Below, one piece after another: positions 24,545 through 37,045 of a DNA stretch of 64,000 nucleotides. Origin of the DNA: Paraspadella gotoi (Eukaryota; Chaetognatha). Numbering within the stretch: the stretch's first letter is position 1; every line of letters begins with the position of its first letter. The notes below the pieces were generated by a model. The model was not told the origin of the DNA. It made no database searches and saw only the letters and a list, made by a program, of their open reading frames with translations. Position numbers and translations under genes: made by a program. Location of the stretch: assembly GCA_051294375.1 (NCBI GenBank), contig CM119264.1, positions 19,227,590 through 19,291,589 on the forward strand, in the 5' to 3' direction.

Positions 24545-24780
24545 GTTCAGGCGAGGTTAAGCCGAGGGCGTGGTTATAGATGCGAACGGGGTTATAATAG
24601 CGCTGGTGGAAGATGAGGAGGGTGGAGGGGTAGGTGTGGCAGGAGGTCCTGCGTCGAGAAAGAGGGCAGCGGGGCAGCGGGGCCAAACGGCAGCAGCGGA
24701 GCAGCGGGGCGGTCTCGCGGAAATATCGCAAATCTCGTCGCCGACGAAAAAAATGGATACAACCCACCGACTCGTGGGGT
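24545..24780 (+). CDS. GC-rich candidate exon, copy C
   Basis: The frame VIDANGVIIALVEDEEGGGV continues into Ala/Arg-rich sequence. Counterpart of 16533-16798. Both strands are open here, so coding is uncertain. Confidence 0.28.
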
Positions 24781-24967
24781 CACGACTTTGATGCAAAAGA
24801 CTCATATAAATCCGAGCGCTAAATACAAATCGTTCAAGGAGACTACGGGAGGCGGGAGGGCAAACGTTGGATGGAGGGCGGAAAAGGAAAGAATTTCGAA
24901 ATCGCACTTGCGCGGAAATCTTGAAAGCTTAATTTTCGGCAATTATTTTAAACTGTATAAGGATGAG

Positions 24968-25157
24968 TCAAGACTCGGTTTGCGACAGAATTCGAGATGA
25001 TTTGAAATTTTTTGAAATCGAAAAGTCAGCTTTCTGAAACACCTTAGCCACTTCCTTCGCCTCCTGCGCTTCCTCCGAAACATCTTTCTTCGCCTCCGAC
25101 TTCGACGCCTCCACTTCCGCCTCCGTCTCTGGCTAGATTCTCATCACCAGATGACAT
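24968..25157 (-). CDS. Small acidic protein exon on the opposite strand, copy C
   Basis: On the minus strand a long T-run ends in GTAG, then AATG starts MSSGDENLAETEAEVEASKS. After removing one extra C (copy A lacks it) it continues EAKKDVSEEAQEAKEVAKVF, then QKADFSIS, to a TGA at 24968-24970: about 63 residues, acidic and helix-forming, with no recognised domain. It would be a small gene, or the last exon of one, nested in a receptor intron on the opposite strand, with a spliced 5' leader upstream. The counterpart in copy A is 16963-17139. Confidence 0.4.
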
Positions 25158-25848
25158 TCTACAAAAAAAAAAAAAAGACAAAAAACGCGTCATCTCGTGA
25201 GAAAAAAAGTCACGGCGAGGTAAAAAAGAAGAAGCTATTTTGTTCTCAAAAAGTAAAAAAAAAGAAGACGGAAAAATATTAAAGAAAGCCTTCGCCACCG
25301 GGGAAGCTAGGTCGAGGTTTATGGCGAGATTATCTGCTGCGTATTTCACCAACGTTTTTCTGTTGATGGCCATTATCGTAAAAAAACAATTTCCGTCGTC
25401 TGAGTATGGCGTCGACGACTAAAACGACGACGAAGACGACGCCAATGACGACGATGACGATTGAAAACGAACGACGAATGACGACGAAAAGGGGAGAAGG
25501 AAGAGATAAGGAAAAGGCCGACGAAGATACAAAGATACAAAGATACAAACAAGAAGACGACGAGGAACTAACAAAAGAACAAAACATTACCTGTAACGGA
25601 CAGGAAAATTACTAGGAACAAAGATTAGATCGTTGACACCGCGGGTCGCATGGTAAAATACGAGGCTCAACATCGGTTGCCCCGGCAACAAAATATAACA
25701 ACATCGTTTTCAAAAGCAAAGATAACGTGAACGGTTTTTTTTTTTTGTTTTTTTTTTTGGGCCAAATAGAGTGAAGGCTCCTCGCGTCGAAAAGCAAAGA
25801 ACTACTTTTTTTTCGAACGGATAGATAGATAGAGAGAGAGAGAGAGGT

Positions 25849-25904
<56 letters not shown>

Positions 25905-26188
25905 AGGAGGAGAGAGAGAGAGAGAGAGATTATTCGCCATGACAACTTTTTTTATGCCTTCGATGCCGCTTAAATCTCTTTCTTATTTCCTCTCTCTTTT
26001 TGCTTACCTCCTGTTCCTTCCCACCTCATTTCCGTCTATGCTCTTCCTCTTCCTCTTCTAATGCCTGCTTGATCCCCACCTGCACTTTTGCCGCTGCTTA
26101 ATTCCTCCGTCCGCATCCCTCAAACACGACGCTGCCTTCCTGGGAATGAAACCGCTACCAATTTGGCCCCAATCCTCTTCTTGGCCAG

Positions 26189-26720
26189 GAAAGCGACCCT
26201 ACCATCCTTACCGTCCTACGCTCAACCAAATATCAAGCTTCTCCATTGCCCTTATTGCCTAACCGCTCTATTCTGCCACGACCGTTTTTTGCTCTGCTCC
26301 AACTTTCTCCCCCGCCCACCATTAACTCGCTCGCGAATCCTTATATCGGCAGATTCGGTGTGGTCCATTCGCTGACCTACACGCGCTCCCTCTTCCTCTC
26401 CAAACCCTACGAGTACTACGTCCTCGCACACTCTGCTCCCGCGACTCCAACCCGAACCCGGCTCCTTTCCTCCGTCGGTGTGCCAACGACCGCATTTCCG
26501 CCCGGCGACGTTTTTTTTTCGGCGTCGGTCCGACGGCCGTTTAAAGTATCCGGCGTTTCCCTCGTCGTCGCGTTCCTTTGTCGTCGTCGAGCGGAAGCAG
26601 CCTACTCGTGCGCCGCCCACTTCGCCGATTCCCCAGCACCACATGACTCACCGCAGCGCACGTATTGTGTTTCACTATGGACCCCAAACTCGTCGCCCGA
26701 CCGGAAAACAGAAATCATAG
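26189..26720 (+). pseudogene. Receptor extracellular exon, damaged copy C
   Basis: Counterpart of 20186-20690 with the same acceptor and donor but several one-base insertions. It helps to restore the reading near PNPYIGRF. Confidence 0.6.
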
Positions 26721-27112
26721 GTGAGAGGAATTTGCTTATACAATCGTCTCCGACGGGCCGGTACGATGATCGTTGTCCCTCTGGTATAATACATTGAGAC
26801 GCTGAGTCCCTTTTAAATCATAATTGCCGAATAGACAATATTTTTCAAAATAATATTTCAATCCGATATAGGTGAAATTTAAGCTAGGGGGTCTTTCATT
26901 TTAAATTTTAAACAATTAAACGAGGTTTCACATTTTGTGTTTATTGTTTTTTAAAATGCTTCAATCCTTCCACACAGATATGGTTTGCGAATAAATAAGG
27001 AAGGAACAAGGTAGAACGAGGACGGAGGGGGGGAGAGATCGGAGGGGGAGAGATGGAAAGAGAAGAGAGACAAATTCTCAAGCCGCGCGCAAAAATAACG
27101 CAGAGGGAAGAG

Positions 27113-27151
27113 AGAGAAGAGAGAGGTGAGAGAGAGAGGGAGAGAGAGAGA

Positions 27152-27187
<36 letters not shown>

Positions 27188-27188
27188 A

Positions 27189-27226
<38 letters not shown>

Positions 27227-27228
27227 GA
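27113..27228. repeat. (GA)n tract, copy C
   Basis: Interrupted GA repeat corresponding to 19048-19192 and 21079-21213. Confidence 0.92.
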
Positions 27229-27424
27229 CCCCAAAAAAATAAATGGGTGAGAGAAAAAAGAGCGGTTTTTCATATGGGCTTAACACGTCAAAATCCCCAA
27301 TTTTCCCGCTCTGCCCTTTATTGTGCCTGCATAATTTTTACGCCCATGAAACAAAGTGGGATTAAAGGCCGCGCCTTAATTGCGCGCGGCGGTTCCGGCG
27401 CCATCGCGGTCTCCTACGCTGCAG

Positions 27425-27486
27425 GGTGCTGAATCGGCGCCGACGCAGGTGCCCAGCCGGCGTCGTTCGCGCTCGCGATCGCCGGG
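27425..27486 (+). pseudogene. Short receptor exon, damaged copy C
   Basis: Counterpart of 21403-21462; the frame is shifted by inserted bases. Confidence 0.4.
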
Positions 27487-27582
27487 GTAGGTGCGAAATC
27501 GCTTCCGGCGTCGTCCCGCGAGATCTTCCCTTAATTACGCCGTGGATTAGGAGGAAAAAATGCTCCCGTTCCTCACAACATA

Positions 27583-27614
27583 CTCTCTCTCTCTCTCTTC
27601 TCTCTCTCTCTCCT

Positions 27615-27649
<35 letters not shown>

Positions 27650-27782
27650 TCTTTCTTTCTCTCTCTCTTTCTTTCTCTCTCTCATCTTTCTTTCTCTCTC
27701 TCTCTCTTCTCTCTCTCTTTCTTCTCTATCTCTCTCTCTCTATCTTCTCTCGTCTCATCTCTCTCTCTCTCTCTCTCTCTCC
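27583..27782. repeat. (CT)n tract, copy C
   Basis: Interrupted CT repeat filling the position of the 181-N gap of copy B. Confidence 0.92.
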
Positions 27783-27829
27783 TCCGTCTCTTTTTTTCCC
27801 TTTTTTCCCGTCCCTTTCCTATTCTCAAG

Positions 27830-27941
27830 TGCCGGAACGATTTTGGAATCAACATTTCGTGGGGCACAATCGATTCCAATCCCTCGTTCCAGCGAAAACT
27901 TTCTTGGACGATTACTCAGCAAAAAAGGGAAAATCCTTATG
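27830..27941 (+). pseudogene. Ig-domain exon, damaged copy C
   Basis: Counterpart of 21784-21894. Inserted bases disrupt the Cys..Trp Ig signature. Confidence 0.5.
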
Positions 27942-28334
27942 GTGAGGAAACGGGGAGGTAAAAAAGTAGGGAAAGTAATACAATGATCAACTCTCTCTCT
28001 CTCTCTCTCTCTCTTTTTTTCTCTCGCTCATCTTTTCTCTCTCTCCCATTTCCAATCTTATCCTAACTTCTTCTAATCTCACTTATGTTTATGCCGCCTT
28101 TTTTCCTTTTTTCAATGGAAAGGTGATTTTTTTTACTTTGTTATGTGGACTCCCTTTTTGGCTTTTGTTCGGAACGGGAACAACACATGGCAGGCGAACG
28201 TCCCGAGATGAATCCATTTAATGTTTTGTCTTTAATCTCGTCAGATTTTCAAACCCCATATCATTCTGGAAAAAATCAAAAACGAATAAATAATGAAACG
28301 ACCAAAAAACAAAGCGTCAGAAATAGTCCAACAA

Positions 28335-28335
<1 letters not shown>

Positions 28336-28372
<37 letters not shown>
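28336..28372. repeat. Poly-A run of 37
   Basis: Uninterrupted A homopolymer. It coincides with the end of the 205-N gap in copy B. Confidence 0.95.
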
Positions 28373-28374
<2 letters not shown>

Positions 28375-28761
28375 GAGTTGATTGAAAATCCTTAATCGTT
28401 AATAATCCAATCTCGACGAAATATTCTTTTCCTGATCAGTTTTTATGGATTTCCAAAAATAGTCTCGACCCCATGGTCGCTTTGGCGGCCGGCCACCGCG
28501 TCATTTCTCCTCTTCCTTCATCGCCTGCTTCTTCTCTCTTTTGAATCATCCTTACTTTTCTTTTGCTGGAGCACTCCATTTTTTATCCGCTACTCATTTG
28601 GTTTTTTTTTTTCTCTCTCTCTTTCTCCCTCTCTATTTTTTTCGCTCTTTAAGCTAATCTAAAATTTTGCAGTTTTTTCTCCCTTTATTTTAACTTCCTT
28701 CTTTGGTCTCTACGGCAATTCATTTTTCTCCAACTCCCACTTAACCCTTCCCACCAACCAG

Positions 28762-28916
28762 AGTCGCCCGCGCGCGCCTTTCGTTCCCCTCAACAAATCG
28801 CCGCCATCCGTCTCCCCCCCATCGACGCTAACCTCCAACGCGTCGTCCTCAGCTTCAACAGATCTTTGCTGCACATCCCTGCCGCCCCAACCTGTCCTCA
28901 CTCTCTCTCGTCAGGG
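28762..28916 (+). pseudogene. Receptor exon, damaged copy C
   Basis: Counterpart of 22809-22955 with indels; acceptor and donor conserved. Confidence 0.55.
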
Positions 28917-29155
28917 GTGAGTCGTCTGTGAAGGATTAAATCCTGCTTTTTAAATTTGGCAAGGGTGAATTCCACTTCTCACTCGACCTTAGTCTAATTT
29001 ATTAATATTAGCTGCAAGATAATAGATACTTACGGAAAGTGTTTGCTGATGGATGAATTCGTAATCTACAAGTTTACCCAATTCAACATTAAAAGCGAGG
29101 CGCCAATGCAGTTTTCAACCTTAAGAAACAAAAGCCAAAAAAACGAAGAAATAAT

Positions 29156-29934
29156 TAAAAAAAAAACAATAAAAAAGCAAAGCCAATTTCCTTTCTAAAT
29201 CAGACTATTAATGGATAAATCAAAAAAAGGGAAATTGTATCAACAAAACTCGGGCAAAGAGCAGCGGGCGGGAAAGAAAACAAAAACATAAACGAGAAAG
29301 ATAAATAGNNNNNNNNNNNNNNNNNNNNNNNNNCATAAACGAGAAAGATAAAATAGAGTAAAAAATAGAGAGCAGAAAAAGAAAATCTCGGTCGGAAAAA
29401 AAAAGAATAAAAGAAAGAAAAGCAAACAAAACAAAAACAATAAATAATAGTACTGAAAAAAGAAAACGAGGAATAAAATAAAGCGGAAGCTAAGAAAGAA
29501 ACTAGCGAGTTCTTGAGCGATCGACTCTAGAAAAAATAACCTCACAAACGAAACAGTCGGCGGAGAAAAAATGGCAAAAAAAAGATAGATTAGTTTCAGC
29601 TTTCTTTGGTGGAGTCACGTGATGATGATGGATATCAAATATGACGACGACGACGACGACGACGACAAGACGTCGCCCGCCATTGGCTTAAAAACCTCCC
29701 GACATTTTTTTCCCCTCTCATCGCGTCTTTCCCTTCGTCCGATGGATTCTCTCGCCGCGTTTTTAGTCTCTCACTTAATCATTATTAGCTTTAATGAAAA
29801 ACCTTCAAAAGGGGAAAAGGAAAAAGAAGGTTTTTTTTTTCGTCTGACGGCAGGAAAACGAGAAATATTAAGCGGCACCGCGATGGGGGGTCGAGGGTGG
29901 GAGAAGGGGTGAGGAGAGGTAGATGGATGAAATT
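29156..29934. other. Spacer with a 25-N gap, no gene recognised
   Basis: A-rich sequence with the N-gap at 29309-29333. The 22 bases before the gap (starting CATAAACGAGAAAGATAAAT) are repeated just after it, so the gap separates two overlapping contig ends. A short GAC triplet tract follows near 29643-29666. Confidence 0.8.
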
Positions 29935-30016
<82 letters not shown>

Positions 30017-30017
30017 A
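29935..30017. repeat. (GA)n microsatellite
   Basis: GA repeat at the left boundary of the 7.4-kb duplication. The second copy begins inside the same GA tract right after the gap at 37683-37707. Confidence 0.92.
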
Positions 30018-30411
30018 GAAATGGAACTGGCGCGAAGTGTGGATGAAGTCCTGACGCAAATGGACAAAGGAGCCATCAGCGGGAAAATGTTGCGGATGTG
30101 CAGACTTCGCTGAGGGTCGGTAAACGGATAGGGAAAGAGAAGAATGAACCCTGACTGTTTTCCCTTTTTTCAATAACTAGTGGATAATAAGATTAGTTAC
30201 GTAATTTAATTATTCTTATGATTAATATATGTATTTAATGAAATGATTGAAGGTGATTGACGACTGATGATGACTAACTGCGACGGTCAATTCGATGATG
30301 ATGGATTGTGTATTCTATTAGTTTTCCACACAGATTTTTATTTAAAATAAAAGTTACCTACTATTTCGATTTCAATTCCACGCCTATCTCTCACCTATCT
30401 TTAAATGGCAG

Positions 30412-31232
30412 GACCTCCCGCCAAGAGGCCCACCAACAACTTAGCATCCGGGTCACTCCAGTCATTTCCCCTCTCTCCCAACAAATCCCTTTCCACTCGC
30501 ATCCTGCCCAACCCTCGACTTCGTCAACTTCGTCTTCGTCGGATCGAAGACAATCCCCTTCAACTCCTCCAAATACTCGAACCATCCTCGACGCATCCAC
30601 GGGAAAATGAGCGTCGTCGTCGTCGTCGCCGGCGTCATCGTCCTCCTCCTCTCGTCGTTCTCGTCGTCCTCGTCGTTTGCCGGAAGACTGGTGGAATCGG
30701 GCGGCGGAGGAGGCCGCCCGTTGGCCGTCGCTGTGGAGGAGGAGGGAGGAGGAAGGAGAGATCCTCTGACGGACGACTTCCGGCGGCTTCGCGTCGCTTT
30801 CCCGGCGTCGTTCAGGCTCCGCTCGGCGCTGCGCCGGGCGCCGTTCCCTCGGTCTCCTTTTCCGCGGCCGCCGCCTCGCTTGTTTTGGAGGAACACGCCG
30901 TATTCTTTATCACGACCGCCGCGTTGACGTCTAGACGGTGCAAAAGACGCGGGCGGCGTTCTTGGCTGCGCGGCGGCGACGGGTCGAATTCCGCTGGACG
31001 GCGCGACAAGCAAATGCAAGCCGAGCAATCCAGACGCTGCCGCGCCAAAGCATATGCCACAACACAACTTCCATCGGCCTTCTGGTGGCGGCAAAGGCGG
31101 ACAAATACTCTACGCCAAGCTGACGTAGTGGCAGGAGCTAAGCTGATTCCAATGTCAAACCCTGGCGCGGCGAAAAGGGGCGCCGCCGCATGCGCCACGC
31201 TTCCAGGCCCACAATCAAATGAGCGTCATCAT
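30412..31232 (+). pseudogene. Transmembrane exon of the receptor, damaged first copy
   Basis: Counterpart of 38108-38899. The Val/Leu-rich membrane segment near 30607 is still recognisable, but extra bases shift the frame several times. Confidence 0.6.
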
Positions 31233-31597
31233 TGGTTGAGAAGGAAGGAAGGAAAAGGAAGATAAAAGAAAAAGAAAATCAGGGGAAGAATGAAATATGA
31301 AATAGAAATGAATAGAAATAGGAATAGAAATAGGAAATGCAATTCGTTGAACTTTAAAGTATTACTAAGTCCTGACTGAACAAGAATTTAATTTAAAAAA
31401 AAAAAAGAAAAGACGAGTAATGCTGTTTTGTATATGTTGTAACATGTTTGTGTAAGAAAAAGGCTTGAATGCACCGGAATACATGATCTTTTTTTCTTAC
31501 TGTCTATAGCCGTGTTTGTAATAAAAATCCTATTAAAACTATTTTTTTAAAATAACTGAAAAAAGAAAACACTTATAATAATGTATTCTCCTCCAAG

Positions 31598-31988
31598 GTT
31601 GCAACCGCATGAAACGGCCGAGTCTTTGGCGTTGTCCCTCGAGTCTCGCCAACGAGGCCGACCTCCTCGTGCCAAGTCCCGCACGAACGACGACGACTCT
31701 TCGGGTTCATCGTTCGAATCAATCCGAGGCGAGAAGAAGAGGCCAAACCATCGTCGACGATCCTCTGCGTCTTTGGCGACGGACGACGAGACGTGGAAAA
31801 GACGACGCGACTGGGACGCGTTTCGTCTGGCCAACCCCAGCGACGACAATCAACAAGCGTCGATAACAACGACGACGTCTGCCGCTAACGAACCTGTGCC
31901 AGCGACAATGGTCAACGTCTTTACGCAAAGGAAGAGGAGAAAAAATAACATCATCGATTTGAAAGCAATCGGGAAGAAAACAAGAAAG
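31598..31988 (+). pseudogene. Cytoplasmic exon of the receptor, first copy
   Basis: Counterpart of 39253-39627. One region is informative: here FRLANPSDDNQQASITTTTS runs without a stop into PATMVNVFT, whereas the second copy has a TGA after LANPSD. That stop is therefore probably an error. Confidence 0.5.
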
Positions 31989-32199
31989 TGTGAGTCTAAT
32001 TTTTTTTAACTCATAAACTTATTATTTTTGCGATGTCTCTTTATGGCTATCGACTCGTGACCATTTGAAACTGCCGCTATAAAAAATATTATGATAATTG
32101 GATTTGGTTTGAGTTCGTAATGAGCAAAAAAATATGAGAGATTAAAATTCAAAATAAAGGGAAATTTTTTTTCTGAAATAAAGAGGAAATTCGTGGGCT

Positions 32200-32460
32200 C
32201 TGTGAGCAATGCATAACCTTGTGGCGAATCCTAAATTCGCCTCCCGTATAGCTGGTGAAACTCAGCTCGTTCAAATCAACCGTGATTTCCACGGGTTCAA
32301 TCCCATGACGCTCTCTCGCGCTGGTAAGGTGAGATGGTGTTCGCCATAAACACGCCAGTGACATGAGGTTGGTCCCTGCGGGTCAAAGCCCTGAACGTCA
32401 ACTGTCGGGATATGGCCTCACACCTCGGGCGTCACACATGTCATCCTGGTTGCCATAAAT
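32200..32460 (+). repeat. tRNA-derived SINE-like copy, first duplicate
   Basis: Contains a canonical Pol III B box (GGGTTCAATCCC) about 50 bases after an A-box-like TATAGCTGGTGAAACTC, and a body block CGCCAGTGACATGAGG related to the SINEs at 13315 and 51835. Confidence 0.6.
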
Positions 32461-32654
32461 CGCAATAATATAAGTATATCTAGAAGCCCGTAAATATTAT
32501 ACCGTATGTTCTATTAACTATTCTAAGAACTAATGTAGTTATATTTTCTATACCGCTTGTAACTTTGGACTGGGCCGGCATATTTTGTTTTTTTAAGTAC
32601 CTGTCGTAAATGTCAAAATCTCTTCACGTTTTTCCGTTGGTGATTTTTTTCTAG

Positions 32655-32983
32655 GGCGGTTGCGTTTTCAAAATAGTCACCCAGTTATACCCAATACCGC
32701 ATTCCTTCGTCTCATTCCAGCGACGACTTTGATTTCTGCCGCGCAAAGAATCAAACTTTTTCACAACAAAAATCAGAAATAATCGGCGAACGCAGCCAAC
32801 AGAGACGGGCTTTGACGTCGCCTCCGACGCTAATATCGGGAGCTCACAGAAGAGAACGGCGCGATCATTTGATACCATCTGCGGCTCCTTCACGGGAAAT
32901 CCCGAATGGCGCCAGCGGCCGTCCTGTCGCCATCGCCAGCTCCTCAGACCTGATTTGAAGCGTTCTTGAGTCATCAAATGTGA
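32655..32983 (+). pseudogene. Last exon of the receptor, damaged first copy
   Basis: Counterpart of 40280-40590. It restores the beginning of the exon (a CAGTTATACCCAATACCGC version keeps the frame) but is shifted later. Confidence 0.5.
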
Positions 32984-34486
32984 TGTTTGGATGATGCGTC
33001 CGCCATGATCCAAAACTAGTTATGAGAGGCTTTAGGTCTATTTTTTTGCTTTTATTGAATGTTGGAGAGAGATGATTTCAGTTGCTCTATTTTTTAATAG
33101 TTTTTTTTTGTTCTTAGCTTTTTTTTTTATAATAAATCTTTCTGTACATATTGGTAAGGCTTGTATAAGCAATTAAATCTATTGAATATCCAACGCATTT
33201 CTTGCTTGGGAAAACTTTTTCCTTATTTTTAATTTTTGTTTTTACTTTCCATTTACCAACCATCAACCGATTAAACTCGTAGCATGTTTTTTATATTTTG
33301 AAAGCGTATAAAGTGTTATTTTACTCAGATTTATTAATATTTGTTTAAATTGTTCGATGACAACTTGACCCTAATTTTGTGTTTTTAAATTTGTTCGTAT
33401 TCGTACACATAATTACCCTGGGTTTTTCCTGCTTTTTTTATCATACTGTTAGTTAGATAAATGCAAAACATTGAATTATTATTAGGCAAGAATAGCAAAA
33501 ATCAAAATCTGAGTAACTTAACCAAATGTTTTTCAATTGTACCAACTGAAATAGGCTGTTTTAAAAATGAATGGGGAAAAAATCAAAGAAAGTTGATAAA
33601 AGTTAGTTTTTTTGAAGTTTGAAAAAAGTTGGTGAATTAATCCGAGAAAAGACAAAGAAACTTACGAGGGTGAAAAAGGAAGCGATGGCTGCAGAATGAA
33701 AAAAGAAATCGAAAAAAGAAGCAAACGAAAGTAAATTTAAAGGAGAAGATTTAATCGAATAATTTTTATTAAAAATCAATGATACCAATCAATAAAATAT
33801 ATTGTTTAAACCCAGGTTGAAAATAAAACAATCTGGATGAGAAACTGTCTATGAATTGAATTGGAAGTTGGAAATGAGATTGATAGGAGGGAGAGGAGTG
33901 AAAGAAATGGAACCGACCAAAGCGGAAATGTGAAAGTGTGAAAGAAGGAATCCGAATCCGGCGCCAATCGAGTAAAGGATCAAAATCGAAAATTTTGAGA
34001 AAAGGGTTGGTATAGAAAATAAAGAATTAATAAAAAAATAAAATACCGATAAAAATTTCGACGCATATAAAAAAATATACTTATTATTGATTGTAGCCAT
34101 TTTCAAAATCACATCAAATAAAAAAAAAAATTAAGAAGTGTCGATATGAAATCCCTAAATAAATAAAAAATACAAATAAGAAACAAATACTCTTCTAAAC
34201 CGCTTCAAAATAAAATTTTCATTTTATCTTCAGCTTTTTTCTCTCTCTCTCTGCTCTCTTATGCTCTCTCTTCCTTCAAACTTTTCCTCCCTATCTCCCC
34301 TCTCCAGAAGTTTCTGCTGATGCGACTGAAAAAAATTTGGTTGCAAAAAAGTAAATAGACAGGTAATGGGAAATAGAAGTGGAGGGGAGAGAGAGAGAAG
34401 TTAGAGTTGATTGTAAATTAAGATAGGTTGCGAGGACAAAGGAAATAGCAGCAAGGCAGTAAAAAGAAAATAAAAGGGAAGAAAGA

Positions 34487-34496
34487 GATGAGAGAG

Positions 34497-34536
<40 letters not shown>

Positions 34537-34540
34537 AGCA

Positions 34541-34598
<58 letters not shown>

Positions 34599-34605
34599 CG
34601 AGAAA
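34487..34605. repeat. (GA)n tract
   Basis: Interrupted GA repeat, much shorter in the second copy (42048-42081). This is the largest length difference between the two copies. Confidence 0.9.
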
Positions 34606-36109
34606 TATATGTTAAAAGATTATTAGGTTAAGCTCAGAAGGACAGTAAAAGAGTTCGAAAAGACCATTGCTAATTTGTTTCCTTTTATCTGCGTCATGAC
34701 GCTGGGATGTCGAGGAGACCGCTCACAACAAAGTAAGTTTTCCACCGGAAGTTTTTCCGGTTCGTCCTTTTTTCCTTTCAATCGTTCATTATTCATGTTA
34801 AAAATCCAATTTTAATCTCTTTTAATTTTAATCTCATTTCTATAAACCAGATGAGGGAATATAAAATTCAAATTATCCGTTTACCACCTAAACGCATGTT
34901 GTTATTTTTCTGCCACTTCTAAAATTCGTAATTATTTTTTTTTATCTATATCTGACTCTCCTTTTTTTTTTTTCCTTTTTTTAAACTTTTTTTCTTTCCT
35001 CTCCTCTCGGCTCTCCTCTTCCATCTCCTCTCCTCTATTCTCTCCTCCACTTTTATTACTCTTCATCTTTCTTTCATCTTCTCCCTTCCAATATCCTTTT
35101 CCTCTTCATCCAATTTTCCTCCTTTGCTCTCTTCTCCAACCAACGTGAACCATTTCTGAGCAGAATAACTTGTCACAGTTCCTTTGCGTTCTGCTCGACC
35201 AAATCGAAGAGACAGAAAACGGTGGAACGTTGCTACGAAAACCAAGTAATTTTTTATCACCTCTAAGTGACGGCTCGACACGGAAGGATACAAAGAAATA
35301 AATAAACTTTTTTAACAATCCTTTATCTATATATATTGTACGTTGTAGCACAGTGTTTTGTTCCAACAATACATAACATACCATAAAATAAACATTTATA
35401 ACTTATATATATTGCAAGATATATTTTCGCAATGTTCGCACAAAGACACCCACTGCTCAAAACGAAAGGAAAAGGAAGAGAGAGAAAAAAAGAAAACCGG
35501 AATCATAATTTGTTTCCGACGAACGCGAGACGAATCGATGAACCAAAAGAGACGCGACATCGAATAGTTGTTGTCATCGTCGTTGTTGTCCGTCGTTCCG
35601 TCGGGACATCCCTGGCAACGTCGAGTCGAAGTTGAAAACGGAAGTAATCATCGATAATTTTTTGTTTTGAATTTTTATTTATGTCGCGTTTGTTTGTCTA
35701 ACAAGGGAAAGAGAGGTAGGAAATAGTGAATGGAAAATTCATAGACATACTCTCCCTCAAAAGTCGAGCGCCGCGCGATCCGATCATGGGCTAACGCATT
35801 TGACGTCACTTGTTTTGTCAAAAATGGTTGTTCCCCGTTGCAAAAATTTAAACATAAACTAAAAATATATATTCTTCTGATATGATTAGTCATTTGCTCT
35901 TGATGCCAATTGGCTTGTTAAATTCAAGGTCTCCAGGTCTTTAGCGGTATAGAAAATCAAATCGTAAAGCTTTTACTAGCACATATAGAAACGTAGGTTT
36001 TAATTATTTTATACTATTAAACGAAATACTCAAGGTTCCGTCTCCTTTTCTCTCATGATCCGTCTACTTCTTATTCTTCCTTTTCCTTGCTTTTTCCTTA
36101 ACTACTCTT

Positions 36110-36500
36110 CCTCCATGTAAATAAATCGTTTGATCACGACGCAGGTAAATCGCGCCCCGGAAGTCAGCTTTCTTCGTCGCCAAGCGCCGACCCTAAGTAA
36201 CGTCGCAGAGAGATGCGGCAAAGTTGCTGGCAGAGGTTGCGGCTGAAAGCAGATCGATGCCCAGTCCAACAGAGACTCGAATTTCGCTGGCCTGAGCGTC
36301 GTTTTGGTGACATCTATTCGTTCTTTCTCTGCGAACATCTTCTTCTTCCTCCTCCTTCCCTCCACCGCCGCCCTAAAATCTGGTTAGTCCTCTCGCGCCA
36401 ACGTCGCTTTCCCGCCAAAAGCCAGCAACTTGCAACTCGCCAAGAGAATCCGTCATCGCTAGTGCTGGAAGCAAAAGGTTGGCTAAAAATTTAACCATAA
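36110..36500 (-). pseudogene. ASB last exon (SOCS box), damaged first copy
   Basis: Counterpart of 43530-43884 on the minus strand with several one-base indels. The 3' end (FIYMEEE and stop) is still visible. It should not be annotated as a second ASB gene. Confidence 0.6.
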
Positions 36501-36919
36501 GAATATTTCATGGGGTGAAAAGAAATTCAAATGAATATACATATAATACATACTGAAAAAGTAATAAATAATCAAAAAATGTTATGCTTTGTTTCATCCT
36601 ATTTTGTAAATGTATTCGAGCTAAGAAGATACAATAACACAGCACACACAACAGCCTCTCTCTCTCTATACAATATTGTTGGACCAATTCCCAGGTAAAA
36701 CTTTCCCTTCTAAATATTTTTAACCCGCTTTTTTTCAACTTTTAAAGCCTACATCTATATCTCTGTATCTTCTTGTAAAAGAATTTCTTTTCACCAGCCC
36801 TTACCAGCCCACCTTTAGCTTATGGTCGCCAATCACACATTCCCTTAAACTATTCCAAAGTTGCAACTCAATGGACCCGGGTAACCTGTAACCACGTGAC
36901 CTGAAGGCGGCGTGTCTCT

Positions 36920-37045
36920 CCAAAAAGCGTTGACGACGTTGGGTCAGCGCCGTGCGCGAAAGGAGAAGGCGCCGTCGGCGTCGAATTTGTGTCGCGTTCG
37001 AAACGTGGAGGCGCTGGTTTTGTCGGTGTCCTGAAGCCGACGTCA
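36920..37045 (-). pseudogene. ASB exon 8, damaged first copy
   Basis: Counterpart of 44305-44429; the ankyrin frame is broken by inserted bases. Confidence 0.6.

Larger units (their letters stand above)
24305..29155. repeat. Duplicated segment, copy C (full-length, noisy)
   Basis: It runs through everything in copies A and B in order and fills the two gaps present in B. Every exon in it has one-base indels. This is consistent with a raw long-read sequence placed next to, instead of merged into, the locus. A true recent tandem duplication is the alternative. Confidence 0.85.

Noticed and set aside
30412-37045. A second receptor gene and second ASB 3' end
   Set aside because: This is the indel-rich duplicate of 37708-45072 next to a 25-N gap; counted as damaged copies.
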